This document shows positions 43,062 to 51,365 of a stretch of DNA of 64,000 nucleotides, in pieces. Source of the DNA: Bradyrhizobium sp. CCBAU 53340 (GTDB lineage Bacteria; Pseudomonadota; Alphaproteobacteria; Rhizobiales; Xanthobacteraceae); assembly GCF_015291645.1 (NCBI RefSeq), contig NZ_CP030055.1, positions 4,960,001 to 5,024,000 on the forward strand. Reading direction: 5' to 3'. The translations under genes and the position numbers were made by a program. The notes below the pieces were generated by a model, which saw nothing but the letters and a program-made list of their open reading frames with translations, was not told where the DNA came from and did no database searches. Within the stretch, counting starts at the first letter, position 1. Each line of letters starts with the position of its first letter.

Positions 43062-44120
43062 ATGCCGCCTGACTTTCGTCCGGCACCCACCATGTCCCTG
43101 GTAGAAGTGCTAGCCTTCATACGACGACATCTCTCGATCATATCGCTGGCAACCTCGGCAACGCTTGGCATTGCCATAATTTACCTCATTACCGCGGCAC
43201 CCACGTATACGGCGAAGGCGCAACTCGTGGTGGAATCGAGAGCGGTCGACCCCACCTCGGTGTCAACGATCGTGGAAAGTCAGATCAAGATCATAACGTC
43301 TGAGAGCATCGCTAAAGCTGTGATCGAAAAGCTCGATCTTGCTCAAGATCCGGAATTTGAGGCCAGCCAAGCCAGCCTCCTGCACAGCATGACCAGCTCG
43401 ATATCCCGTCTGGTCGGCTGGAGTGGACCGGAAACAAACGCAAATGCGGCTCGGTATATTGTGGAATCCTTCCAACGCAAGCTTTCAGCCAAGCGTCTGG
43501 GTCCCACCTATCTTGTCGAGATTACCTTCGACTCCAGAGATCCTGATCGAGCGGCGCAGATCTTAAACACCGTCGCAGAAAAATATATTACCCGTCAAAT
43601 GGACTCTGCCGGCTTACGAGATGATTCGTGGATCACGGATCGATTGAACGAATTGAGCAATCAAGCATTGACTGCCCAAAAAGCATTGGAGGATTTCAGT
43701 AGAAACGGGAAAGATACTCCGGATTCCGCTGCTACTATCGATAGACTGGCGGCCGCGGCTGAATCATCCAAAAGCGCCTACGATAACTTTCGCCACGTGC
43801 TGCGTAGGATGGAAGCCACACGACAACAATCCTTACCGGTGTTTGAGGCGAGTATCATCACTGGGGCGTCGCCTCCTTTGAGGGCCAGTTGGCCAAAAGC
43901 CAGGGTCGTGCTTGGAGCAGCGATTTTTGCGGGAGCTCTTCTTGGCATCGCTTTCGGAATACTGCGCGAACTTTCCGAAATTCTCGCCATCGGGCGGGAA
44001 CCTCGCCTAAGCGCACAAGACGACTGGATCGAGGGACCTATTCCGGACGTGCTTCGATCAGATCATCAATCTGAAATATCGGCAAAGACAAGGCCGGCGC
44101 GCGTTACGGGCTCGGGGTGA
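43062..44120 (+). CDS. Wzz/GumC-like polysaccharide chain-length protein
   Basis: Inner-membrane protein of 352 residues from the ATG at 43062 (MPPDFRPAPTMSLVEVLAFI); the Met at 43092 is an alternative. It has an N-terminal membrane segment (IISLATSATLGIAIIYLIT) and Wzz domain (about 8-110, with APTYTAKAQLVVESRAVDPT), periplasmic helical region with QTSAG-like loops, and a second C-terminal membrane segment (VVLGAAIFAGALLGIAFGIL). The periplasmic part is short for a GumC/ExoP-type protein and there is no tyrosine kinase domain. It controls polymer length in exopolysaccharide or O-antigen export. Neighbouring AsnB, GT4 and deacetylase-like genes support a polysaccharide role. Confidence 0.82.
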   Translation: MPPDFRPAPTMSLVEVLAFIRRHLSIISLATSATLGIAIIYLITAAPTYTAKAQLVVESRAVDPTSVSTIVESQIKIITSESIAKAVIEKLDLAQDPEFEASQASLLHSMTSSISRLVGWSGPETNANAARYIVESFQRKLSAKRLGPTYLVEITFDSRDPDRAAQILNTVAEKYITRQMDSAGLRDDSWITDRLNELSNQALTAQKALEDFSRNGKDTPDSAATIDRLAAAAESSKSAYDNFRHVLRRMEATRQQSLPVFEASIITGASPPLRASWPKARVVLGAAIFAGALLGIAFGILRELSEILAIGREPRLSAQDDWIEGPIPDVLRSDHQSEISAKTRPARVTGSG

Positions 44121-44481
44121 GCGCGATCTCGCGGCCCATGGAGGCGCTCGACCCCGGTGACATGTTCAACCTGTTCGATCGCCTGGATCGCCTGCATTCC
44201 AAGGGGCTCTCGGCTTGGCCGCTCACTCGCGTTCCTGGCGACCACGCGACTCGCACCAGCTGCGGAGCCGCTCGGCGGTGAACCACCTCCCTCGCTCGCG
44301 ATCCTAAGCTGACTTCGCTGCTTAACGCTCACGGCGTTCCGTGACGTGCTGGGCTTCTGATGATCGAGAATGGGTAGTCCGAAAGGGCCGAGCCGCGGGC
44401 CGGTTCAAAATACTATGTTCGTGAGGTGTGGGTTTGGATGCCACGCGTTGAAGTCCTCTTATCAGGTGAGCCTTTTCAAGC
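44121..44481. other. Gap before asparagine synthetase
   Basis: 361 bases. One short open stretch near 44100-44290 (LDPGDMFNLFDRLDRL) looks protein-like but has no start, and no family is recognised. The sequence may be a remnant. The region 44340-44481 presumably carries the asnB promoter. Confidence 0.4.
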
Positions 44482-46461
44482 ATGTGCGGAATTTCTGGTA
44501 TTTGGGAGCGTAATGGCTGCAGACTTCAAGATCTGAAAAGGCTTGCATCTGCAATGACGCAAACCCTGAGCCACCGCGGGCCCGACGACAGCGGAGTTTG
44601 GTTAAGCGAACAAGTTAGCATTGCCTTCGGGCAACGTCGCCTTGCAATTATCGACTTGTCCCCAATGGGCCATCAACCGATGGTCTCGGCCAACGCGCAA
44701 TATACAATTACCTTCAACGGTGAAATCTATAATTTCCGAGAACTGAGGGCCGAATTGGAGCGCCGCGGAGTTCAGTTTCGCGGACATTCAGATACAGAAG
44801 TTATCGTCGAAGGCTTCGCCCAATGGGGAGTCAAATCGACTATCGCCCGCCTGAACGGGATGTTCGCAATTGCCGCGTGGGACGACCGAGAGCGCCAACT
44901 GTTCCTAGCCCGTGATCGAATGGGCGAAAAGCCGCTCTATTGGGCGATTTTCGACGGACTAGTTTTGTTCGGATCAGAATTGAAGGCGCTGCGCGCTCAT
45001 CCCGGTTGGAAGCCAACTCTCAATCGTGGAGCGATCGCCGCCTTTCTTCGGCATAGTTATGTGCCGGGTCCATTCACAATCTATGAAGATGTCTACAAAC
45101 TGCCGCCCGCCGGGTTCGTCAAGATTGCGCACCGCGGCGGCCCCGAAGTGGAAGTGTACTGGGATCTGGCCAGTGTTGTCTCGCGGGCGCAACGCAGTAC
45201 GCTTCGAGCCAACGAAGAGGAACTGGTCGATGAGCTTGAGGCTCTGCTGGATGATGCAGTATCGCGCCGCATGATAGCGGATGTTCCGCTTGGCGCCTTT
45301 CTGTCGGGCGGCTATGACTCATCTACTGTCGTCGCACTGATGCAGAAGGCTTCTGTGAGACCAGTCAGGACGTTTACCATCGGCTTCGAGAACCCGGTAT
45401 TCGACGAAGCGAAGCACGCTGAGGCCGTCGCGCGACATCTTGGGACCGACCATACAACGTTTCCCGTCAGCGGCACCGATGCCCTCGATGTAGTGCCGAA
45501 GTTGGCCGAGATGTATGACGAGCCATTCGCCGATCCCTCCCAGATCCCGACCCATATTGTTTCCGCCTTGACGCGAAAACGCGTCACGGTGGCTCTGTCG
45601 GGAGATGGTGGAGACGAATTGTTTTCCGGATACGACCGATATCAACGGACGGAGAACATTTGGCGACCAAGTGCGAAGATGCCGCTTGCGCTCCGCCGCC
45701 TCGTGTCTTCAAGCATTCGCGCTGTGCCTCCTAGCACTTTCGACAGCATAGCGCGCTATGTACCGTACGCTCGGCGCCTGCCACGTGTTGGCCAAAAGGC
45801 TCATCGGTTGGCGCAAATGCTCTCAATGTCATCGATCGATTCCGTGTACTATCAAGTCATCTCACAGACCCAAGACGACGATCTTGTAAAAGGATCGCAA
45901 GAGGTGCGGACGGCTTGCTGGGACCAAAACCTCGAGGTCTTCTTGCCAGATCCGGTGGATCGTATGCGCTACCTGGATATGTGCGCGTATTTGCCCGACG
46001 ACATCCTGACTAAGGTTGATCGGGCCTCTATGGCTGTGGCTCTTGAGGTGCGTGTGCCGCTCCTCGACCATCGACTGGTTGAATGGGTCTGGAAGCTGCC
46101 GTCAATTCAAAACGCGCGTGCCCGGCGCCCCAAACATTTGCTCCGGCGTGTTCTTGCTCGTCATGTGCCCGATCGTTTGGTCGAGCGCCCGAAAATGGGA
46201 TTCGGGGTTCCGCTCGGGGATTGGTTGCGCGGTCCATTGCGGAACTGGGCTGAAGACCTGATGAGCGAAGCTTGCCTGAGCGCCGATGATATCTTTTACG
46301 TCGATGCCATTCGCTCGCTCTGGGCCGAATTTTTGAGCGGGGATGATCGGCGGTGTTTCCTGATTTGGAATGTCTTGATGTTTCAGGCGTGGCATCATCG
46401 ATGGGGCGAGGCAGCGGTGGCGGATACCGCAGCAAGACGCTTGGAATCCCTTCTAAATTGA
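44482..46461 (+). CDS. asnB: Asparagine synthetase, glutamine-hydrolysing
   Basis: A 659-residue two-domain amidotransferase. The N-terminus MCGISGIW exposes C2 after Met removal, the glutaminase nucleophile; the Ntn domain continues RGPDDSGVW and FNGEIYNFRELRAEL. The synthetase domain carries the PPi-loop SGGYDS (275-280) and the ATP region with FTIGFENPVFDEAKHAEAVA. In polysaccharide clusters, AsnB-like enzymes often amidate uronic acids rather than make asparagine; neighbours here (Wzz-like, secretion and glycosyltransferase genes) make that plausible but undecided. It is intact. A decayed fragment of the same family lies at 62651-62810. Confidence 0.9.
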   Translation: MCGISGIWERNGCRLQDLKRLASAMTQTLSHRGPDDSGVWLSEQVSIAFGQRRLAIIDLSPMGHQPMVSANAQYTITFNGEIYNFRELRAELERRGVQFRGHSDTEVIVEGFAQWGVKSTIARLNGMFAIAAWDDRERQLFLARDRMGEKPLYWAIFDGLVLFGSELKALRAHPGWKPTLNRGAIAAFLRHSYVPGPFTIYEDVYKLPPAGFVKIAHRGGPEVEVYWDLASVVSRAQRSTLRANEEELVDELEALLDDAVSRRMIADVPLGAFLSGGYDSSTVVALMQKASVRPVRTFTIGFENPVFDEAKHAEAVARHLGTDHTTFPVSGTDALDVVPKLAEMYDEPFADPSQIPTHIVSALTRKRVTVALSGDGGDELFSGYDRYQRTENIWRPSAKMPLALRRLVSSSIRAVPPSTFDSIARYVPYARRLPRVGQKAHRLAQMLSMSSIDSVYYQVISQTQDDDLVKGSQEVRTACWDQNLEVFLPDPVDRMRYLDMCAYLPDDILTKVDRASMAVALEVRVPLLDHRLVEWVWKLPSIQNARARRPKHLLRRVLARHVPDRLVERPKMGFGVPLGDWLRGPLRNWAEDLMSEACLSADDIFYVDAIRSLWAEFLSGDDRRCFLIWNVLMFQAWHHRWGEAAVADTAARRLESLLN

Positions 46462-47195
46462 AGATATGGCGACGCCTTTATCGTTTTTGCCGCAGTCCAG
46501 CAGCGCGTGCGACTGTCCCCCGAGGGCTCGGGGAGTCAGGTGCGAATTCTCTCGATAGGTTCTACATTCCCGATCTATTTAAGGATGATACTATCCGATT
46601 GGCGGCTGGATCATTCAACTTTCAATATGCCTTCGCGCATGCGAGTGATGACGCCCGGCTAAGATTTCCGAGGATGACATACCGGCGCCTAGCCCGGAGC
46701 ATCTACGAGGCCGATCTCATTCGGCCGCCTGGTTGCCGCCTCCAAAGTTCGAGCTCGACGACGTCGCGATATCTTCATCGCTGCGCACGGCAAGTTCGAT
46801 CGCAGAGCCAACAAGAGTGCTTCCTACCGTTCGCGCAGGACGTCATGCTCGTATCGGGCGAAGGGCGAGAGTAGATAGCCACGGCGGGATCCGGTCTTGA
46901 CGACCGCTGGAAGTTCACGAGCGGATCCCCCGTCCGAGAGCGTCGCCTGCAACCTCGCGACGTCGAGCCGAGCGGCGATGCCGCTGCTCGGCCCGTCATA
47001 GTCGGATCGAGCTCGATCAGGCTTGCTCCGGCCCGGACCAGTTGGCCTTCGTAGAATGGCCCGAACGACGCTGGTCCCCAGCGGTTGGATCAGATTGGTC
47101 CTCCCGCTGGGGATCTTCTTGTCGGTGGCCGTGGCGACGATGTCGACCGTGCCGCAGGTAGCCCATACAATTGGGATGCAGAAGACCCGCTTCGT
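46462..47195. other. Gap with decayed HlyD sequence
   Basis: No intact gene from the end of asnB to the end of HlyD. The stretch 46825-47195 is HlyD-derived (separate entry). The part 46462-46820 shows no recognisable family. Confidence 0.55.
46825..47195 (-). pseudogene. Scrambled HlyD-type adaptor remnants
   Basis: Several pieces match the intact HlyD gene in nucleotide sequence. At 46960-47040 the run ending gtcggatcgagctcgatcag matches the segment near 48283-48302, and cctcgcgacgtcgagc matches near 48210-48230. At 47120-47180 gtggcgacgatgtcgac matches 48414-48432. The region 46865-46905 resembles the 3' end (gatccggtcttgac). Order and spacing are disturbed, so two or more partial copies have decayed here, next to the functional gene. 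Confidence 0.7.
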
Positions 47196-48620
47196 CTACC
47201 GCTCCCGCAGCGATTCCTGCTTGTACCTAGCCAGTGGCGACAGGAGGTAGCTGATGATCCGGCGCGTGCCGGTCTTGATCTCGACCGTCACCGCCATGCC
47301 GGGGCCGAGCTTGACGAACTTGTCCTCCACCTGCATGTGCGAGCGGTCGAGTGAGACACGCGCTGCATACTCCAGCTCCTGGCCTTTTGGCTCGCTACTG
47401 CCTTGCGCCGCGCCCGCCGCGCGTTCGTTCGATCCGCCCTGCCTATCGCGCGTGATGGCATCCGTCGACACGCTGAGCACATCTCCGGAGAGAAGCCCGT
47501 AACGCGTGAAGTTGAACGTATCGATCTTGATCTCCGCTTTTTGTCCGGGATGAACGAATCCAATATCGCGGTTGGAGAGCATGGCCTCGATCTCGAGCTG
47601 ACTCTCGGTCGGAACCACGATGGCCAGGGCCTGCGCCGGTGTCACCACGCCTCCCACCGTGTGAACGGCGAGCTGTTGCACTGTGCCGTCGACCGGCGCG
47701 GTCAGATGCTGAAGCTTCGTGCGGCGCTCCGCCTTGACCACCTCCTGCGCAGCGCTTGCTGCCTTCTGCTCGGCTTTCGCAAGTGCATCATAGGTGGTCC
47801 GGCGATACTCCGCCGCGGTCCTTTCTTTCGTTTCCTTCAGCAAGGCGATCGCGGCGTCGGCTTCGCGGAGCCGACTCTGCTGGAGGATCAGATCCTGCTG
47901 AAGGCCGACCAATTCCTGATACTCGGAGAGATAAACAACCTTCGAGGCCAGAGCCTTATCGACCAGATTCTTGCGAATATCGACCCTCTCCTGGAGCACC
48001 GGTATGGTCGCCTGGAGCTTTGCCACGCTCGCCGAGGTGGTCGCCCGTTCGGCTTCCTTCTGACCCTGCTGGCGCTCGATCTCCGCGAGCTTGGCGCTCT
48101 GTTCGGCGCGCTGGCTGATGAGAAACTGGCGGTGCATTTCGATCTCTGCAGAGCTTGCGCCCTCCGGCGATCGGAAGGCGGCAATCGGATCGTCGGTAAG
48201 TGCCGCGCGCAGCCGCGCGACGTCGAGTTCGGCGGCAACGAGATCGCTTCTCTGGCGCTCCAGATCGGCTTCCGTCATCGTCGGATCGAGCTCGATCAGA
48301 ACATCGCCGGCCTTGACGCTCTGTCCGTCACGCACATGGATTGCGCGAACAACGCCCGTCTCGAACGGCTGGATCACCTTGGTACGCCCGCCGGGCACGA
48401 TCTTGCCTGTCGCGGTGGCGACGATATCGACGGTGCCAAGGGATGCCCACAACAGCGCGATGCAAAAAACCGCGATGATGCTCGCCCCGATCGCGCGACC
48501 AATCGGAGACGGCGGCGCTTCTGCGATCTCGAGCGCCGCAGGCAGAAACGCAATCTCATGCTCGCGCCGTCGAACTTCGGCTCTCGGGAACGGAACGATA
48601 TTTCGGCTAGCGGACGTCAT
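47196..48620 (-). CDS. Type I secretion periplasmic adaptor, HlyD family
   Basis: A 474-residue membrane-fusion protein started at 48620 (MTSASRNIVPFPRAEV). One N-terminal membrane segment (about 41-60, ASIIAVFCIALLWASLG), a lipoyl-like half with VRAIHVRDGQSVKAGDVLIELDP (about 92-114), a long coiled coil of about 200 residues (about 115-300), then LTAPVDGTVQQLAVHTVGGVV and the C-terminal barrel. It bridges the ABC exporter and an outer-membrane TolC-like channel, which is not encoded in this window. Its start overlaps the end of the ABC exporter gene by 14 bases. C-terminal copies of this gene survive as remnants at 42508 and 46825. Confidence 0.93.
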   Translation of the reverse strand: MTSASRNIVPFPRAEVRRREHEIAFLPAALEIAEAPPSPIGRAIGASIIAVFCIALLWASLGTVDIVATATGKIVPGGRTKVIQPFETGVVRAIHVRDGQSVKAGDVLIELDPTMTEADLERQRSDLVAAELDVARLRAALTDDPIAAFRSPEGASSAEIEMHRQFLISQRAEQSAKLAEIERQQGQKEAERATTSASVAKLQATIPVLQERVDIRKNLVDKALASKVVYLSEYQELVGLQQDLILQQSRLREADAAIALLKETKERTAAEYRRTTYDALAKAEQKAASAAQEVVKAERRTKLQHLTAPVDGTVQQLAVHTVGGVVTPAQALAIVVPTESQLEIEAMLSNRDIGFVHPGQKAEIKIDTFNFTRYGLLSGDVLSVSTDAITRDRQGGSNERAAGAAQGSSEPKGQELEYAARVSLDRSHMQVEDKFVKLGPGMAVTVEIKTGTRRIISYLLSPLARYKQESLRER

Positions 48621-51267
48621 GGATACCGGCCTGCAAGTAATGGAGATTTGCGTAGCGTCCGTTCGAGCGGACCAGCTCATCATGGCTGCCGTCCTCGACA
48701 ATTCGGCCGTGCTCGAGTGTGATGATCCGGTTCGCATTACGCACGGTCGAGAGCCGATGAGCGATGACGAACACTGTCCGGCCGGCGGCAATCCGTTTCA
48801 TGTTCTGCTGGATGGCCCGCTCGCTTTCGTAGTCAAGTGCACTGGTCGCCTCGTCGAGGATAAGAATACGCGGGTTGGTAATGAGTGCGCGAGCGATCGC
48901 AACACGCTGACGCTGCCCGCCGGATAAGCTGCTGCCGCGTTCGCCGACGACGGTGTCGTAGCCCTCCGGCAGTTCCAGGATGAAGTCGTGAGCGCCGGCG
49001 AGCGAAGCCGCCTCGATGACGCGGTCCATGGGCATGGACGGGTCGGCGAGCGCGATGTTCTCGCGAATGGAGCGATTAAACAGCACGTTCTCCTGCAAGA
49101 CCACGCCGATCTGGCGCCGAAGCCAGGTCAGGTCGACGGTCGCGAGATCAACGCCATCGACCAGGACGCGTCCGCTCTCCGGCACGTAGAAGCGCTGGAT
49201 CAGCTTGCCGATGGTGCTCTTGCCCGAGCCCGAAGATCCGACGATACCGATGACCTGCCCCGGCTCGACGCTGAACGACACATCGTGCAGCACCTCGGGG
49301 CCGTCGGCGCGATAGCGGAAGGTCGCGTGGTCGAACACGACCTTGCCGCGGATCGGCGGCAGCCCGGCGCGGGCCGAGCTGAAGCTCGGCTCCGGTATGG
49401 TGTTGAGAATGTCGCCGAGACGATCGACCGACAGTCGCGCCTGGTGGAAATCCTGCCATATCTGCGCAAGCCGAAGCACCGGCGTGCCCACCCGCGCCGC
49501 CAGCATGTTGAACGCGACCAATTCGCCGACGCTCAGGTCGCCGCCGATCACGAACCGGGCGCCGAAGTAGAGCGTTGCGGCCGTGACCAGCTTGTTGATC
49601 ATCTGGACCGCTTGGCTCGCCGTGTTGTTCAGGCTGAGTACGCGGAAACTGGCGCTTACATAGCCGGCAAGTTGTTCCTCCCAGCGGCGCTGCATCTGCG
49701 GCTCGACCGCCATCGCCTTCAGTGTCTCAACGCCCGTGACGCTTTCGACCAGGAAGGCCTGATTTTCCGAGCCGCGGTTGAACTTCTCATCGAGGCGCCG
49801 GCGAAACAGCGGCGCGGCGCCGGCGGAGATCCCCATGTAGAACGGGAACGAGGCCAGAACGATCAGCGTCAACGGCGTCGAGTAGTAGAACATTACCGCA
49901 AGGAAGACGACGGTGAACAGGAGATCGACGACAAGCGTGAGCGCCGAGCTCGTCAGGAACTGGCGGATGTTCTCGAGCTCACGAACGCGAGCAACCGAGT
50001 CGCCGACGCGGCGTGTCTGAAAATACGCGATCGGCAGCGCCATCAGGTGACGAAACAGCCGTGCGCCGAGCTCGACATCGATACGGTTCGTCGTGTGCGC
50101 GAACAGATAGACACGCAACGTGCCGAGGACGGTCTCGAACAAGGTCAGCGCGACGAGGCCTGCGACCAGCACATCGAGCGTGCTGATGCTTCGATGCACC
50201 AGAACCTTGTCGATGACGACCTGGAAGAACAGCGGGGCTACGAGCGCAAAGACCTGAAGGAAGAACGAGGCGATCAGCACTTCGCCGAGAAGGCCGCGAT
50301 ACTTGTGAACCGCGCCGAGGAACCAGCCGATATCGAACCGTCTGGAGAGATCCGTCAGGGACGCACGTCGGGTCATCAGGATGATGTCGCCGTCCCAGAT
50401 CGCCTCGAGCTCGGCCTGGGTCATCGATTCAGGTCGGGAAGACAATGGACGCTGAACGAGAAGCGTGTCGTCGACGACCTTGCCCAGGATCAGGAAGCTG
50501 CCATCGCGCAGCGCTGCGATCGCCGGCAACGGCGTGACGGCGAGCCTATTCCAGTTCGACCGTTGCGCGCGGGCCTTGAGGCCAAACTCCCTTGTGCAGC
50601 GCAGGATTTCGGTCACACCGACGCGCGAGGTGCCCATGCGATGGCGAATTTGCTCCGGGTCGGCCGCAACGCCATGACAACGCAGCAATATCGCCATTGC
50701 GATGAGTCCCGACTCGTCGCCGTCCACAGGCTCAGGACCGTGCTTCTGGAAGCGCGTATCGCGACGAACGAAAGGATTTGCCCGCATCAGGGCTTCTCCT
50801 GCACGGACAGCCACATCGCGTCCGTGCGCGATCAAACCGGCAAACGCCCGATGCGCCCGGTCGGCCACGCTTTGAGATCCGTTCAGGATCAGCCGGCCGT
50901 CCCAGATCTCTTCAAATTCCGCACGCGGCATCAACTTCGGCTGTGTCGCGGTCGGATGCAGCACAAGCACAGCGTCCTCCTCGGCTTTCCCGAGCAGCAG
51001 GAATCCACCATCACGCAGCCCCGCGATTCCGGGGAGACCAATGCTTGCGAGCTCTTTCCAATGCGTCGTGCGCGAAGCGACCTTCAGTCCGAAGTCGCGG
51101 GCGCAGCGAAGCATCGCACGGATGCCGATTGCGCTGTCTCCGCAACGGTCGCGGAGCTGGTCGAGCTCGGCGTTTACGCCATGAAGGCGCAGGAACAGAG
51201 ACAGGGCTCGTAGCCCGAGGTCTCCGGTATGGGCATTTCCATTCTGGATCGCCATTTTAATACTCAA
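48607..51267 (-). CDS. Type I secretion ABC exporter with two C39-like domains
   Basis: An 886-residue exporter. Two tandem C39-like domains open it: residues 15-131 and 184-300. Both contain the same landmarks (GDLGLRALSLFLRLHG / DESGLIAMAILLRCHG; LPGIAGLRDGGFLLLGK / LPAIAALRDGSFLILGK; EEIWDGRLIL / EAIWDGDIIL). Neither has the catalytic Cys of peptidase C39, so they are probably substrate-docking domains. The membrane domain spans about 320-600; the ATPase has Walker A GSSGSGKST (677-685), LSGGQRQ (781-787) and LILDEATSALD. The usual length with one such domain is about 700-730, so the second domain adds about 160 residues. Confidence 0.93.
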   Translation of the reverse strand: MSIKMAIQNGNAHTGDLGLRALSLFLRLHGVNAELDQLRDRCGDSAIGIRAMLRCARDFGLKVASRTTHWKELASIGLPGIAGLRDGGFLLLGKAEEDAVLVLHPTATQPKLMPRAEFEEIWDGRLILNGSQSVADRAHRAFAGLIAHGRDVAVRAGEALMRANPFVRRDTRFQKHGPEPVDGDESGLIAMAILLRCHGVAADPEQIRHRMGTSRVGVTEILRCTREFGLKARAQRSNWNRLAVTPLPAIAALRDGSFLILGKVVDDTLLVQRPLSSRPESMTQAELEAIWDGDIILMTRRASLTDLSRRFDIGWFLGAVHKYRGLLGEVLIASFFLQVFALVAPLFFQVVIDKVLVHRSISTLDVLVAGLVALTLFETVLGTLRVYLFAHTTNRIDVELGARLFRHLMALPIAYFQTRRVGDSVARVRELENIRQFLTSSALTLVVDLLFTVVFLAVMFYYSTPLTLIVLASFPFYMGISAGAAPLFRRRLDEKFNRGSENQAFLVESVTGVETLKAMAVEPQMQRRWEEQLAGYVSASFRVLSLNNTASQAVQMINKLVTAATLYFGARFVIGGDLSVGELVAFNMLAARVGTPVLRLAQIWQDFHQARLSVDRLGDILNTIPEPSFSSARAGLPPIRGKVVFDHATFRYRADGPEVLHDVSFSVEPGQVIGIVGSSGSGKSTIGKLIQRFYVPESGRVLVDGVDLATVDLTWLRRQIGVVLQENVLFNRSIRENIALADPSMPMDRVIEAASLAGAHDFILELPEGYDTVVGERGSSLSGGQRQRVAIARALITNPRILILDEATSALDYESERAIQQNMKRIAAGRTVFVIAHRLSTVRNANRIITLEHGRIVEDGSHDELVRSNGRYANLHYLQAGIHDVR

Positions 51268-51327
51268 CCCTTCGCGGCTACCGGCCGCGTATGATGTCCC
51301 TTCTCATGCATTCCAAGACATTGCGGG

Positions 51328-51360
51328 TGCCGCACCCAGGCACTGGGCCCGGGTGCGGCA
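51328..51360 (-). repeat. Hairpin between substrate and exporter genes
   Basis: TGCCGCACCC and GGGTGCGGCA form a perfect 10-base-pair stem with a 13-base loop (also GC-rich). It lies 5 bases after the stop of the substrate gene and 61 bases before the exporter gene. There is no following T-run on the minus strand, so it may act as an attenuator or mRNA-processing hairpin keeping substrate transcript above exporter transcript. Confidence 0.5.
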
Positions 51361-51365
51361 AGGCC

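Noticed and set aside
44121..44330. An open stretch after the Wzz-like gene (LDPGDMFNLFDRLDRLHS)
   Set aside because: Protein-like, but no start and no family; listed only as part of a gap.
46353..46874. A 173-residue plus-strand frame at the end of asnB
   Set aside because: Overlaps the asnB end in another frame and runs into HlyD remnants; no likeness to any protein family.
48988..51213. A 741-residue open frame on the plus strand
   Set aside because: Antisense to the type I exporter; composition is that of a mirror frame and no domain is recognisable.
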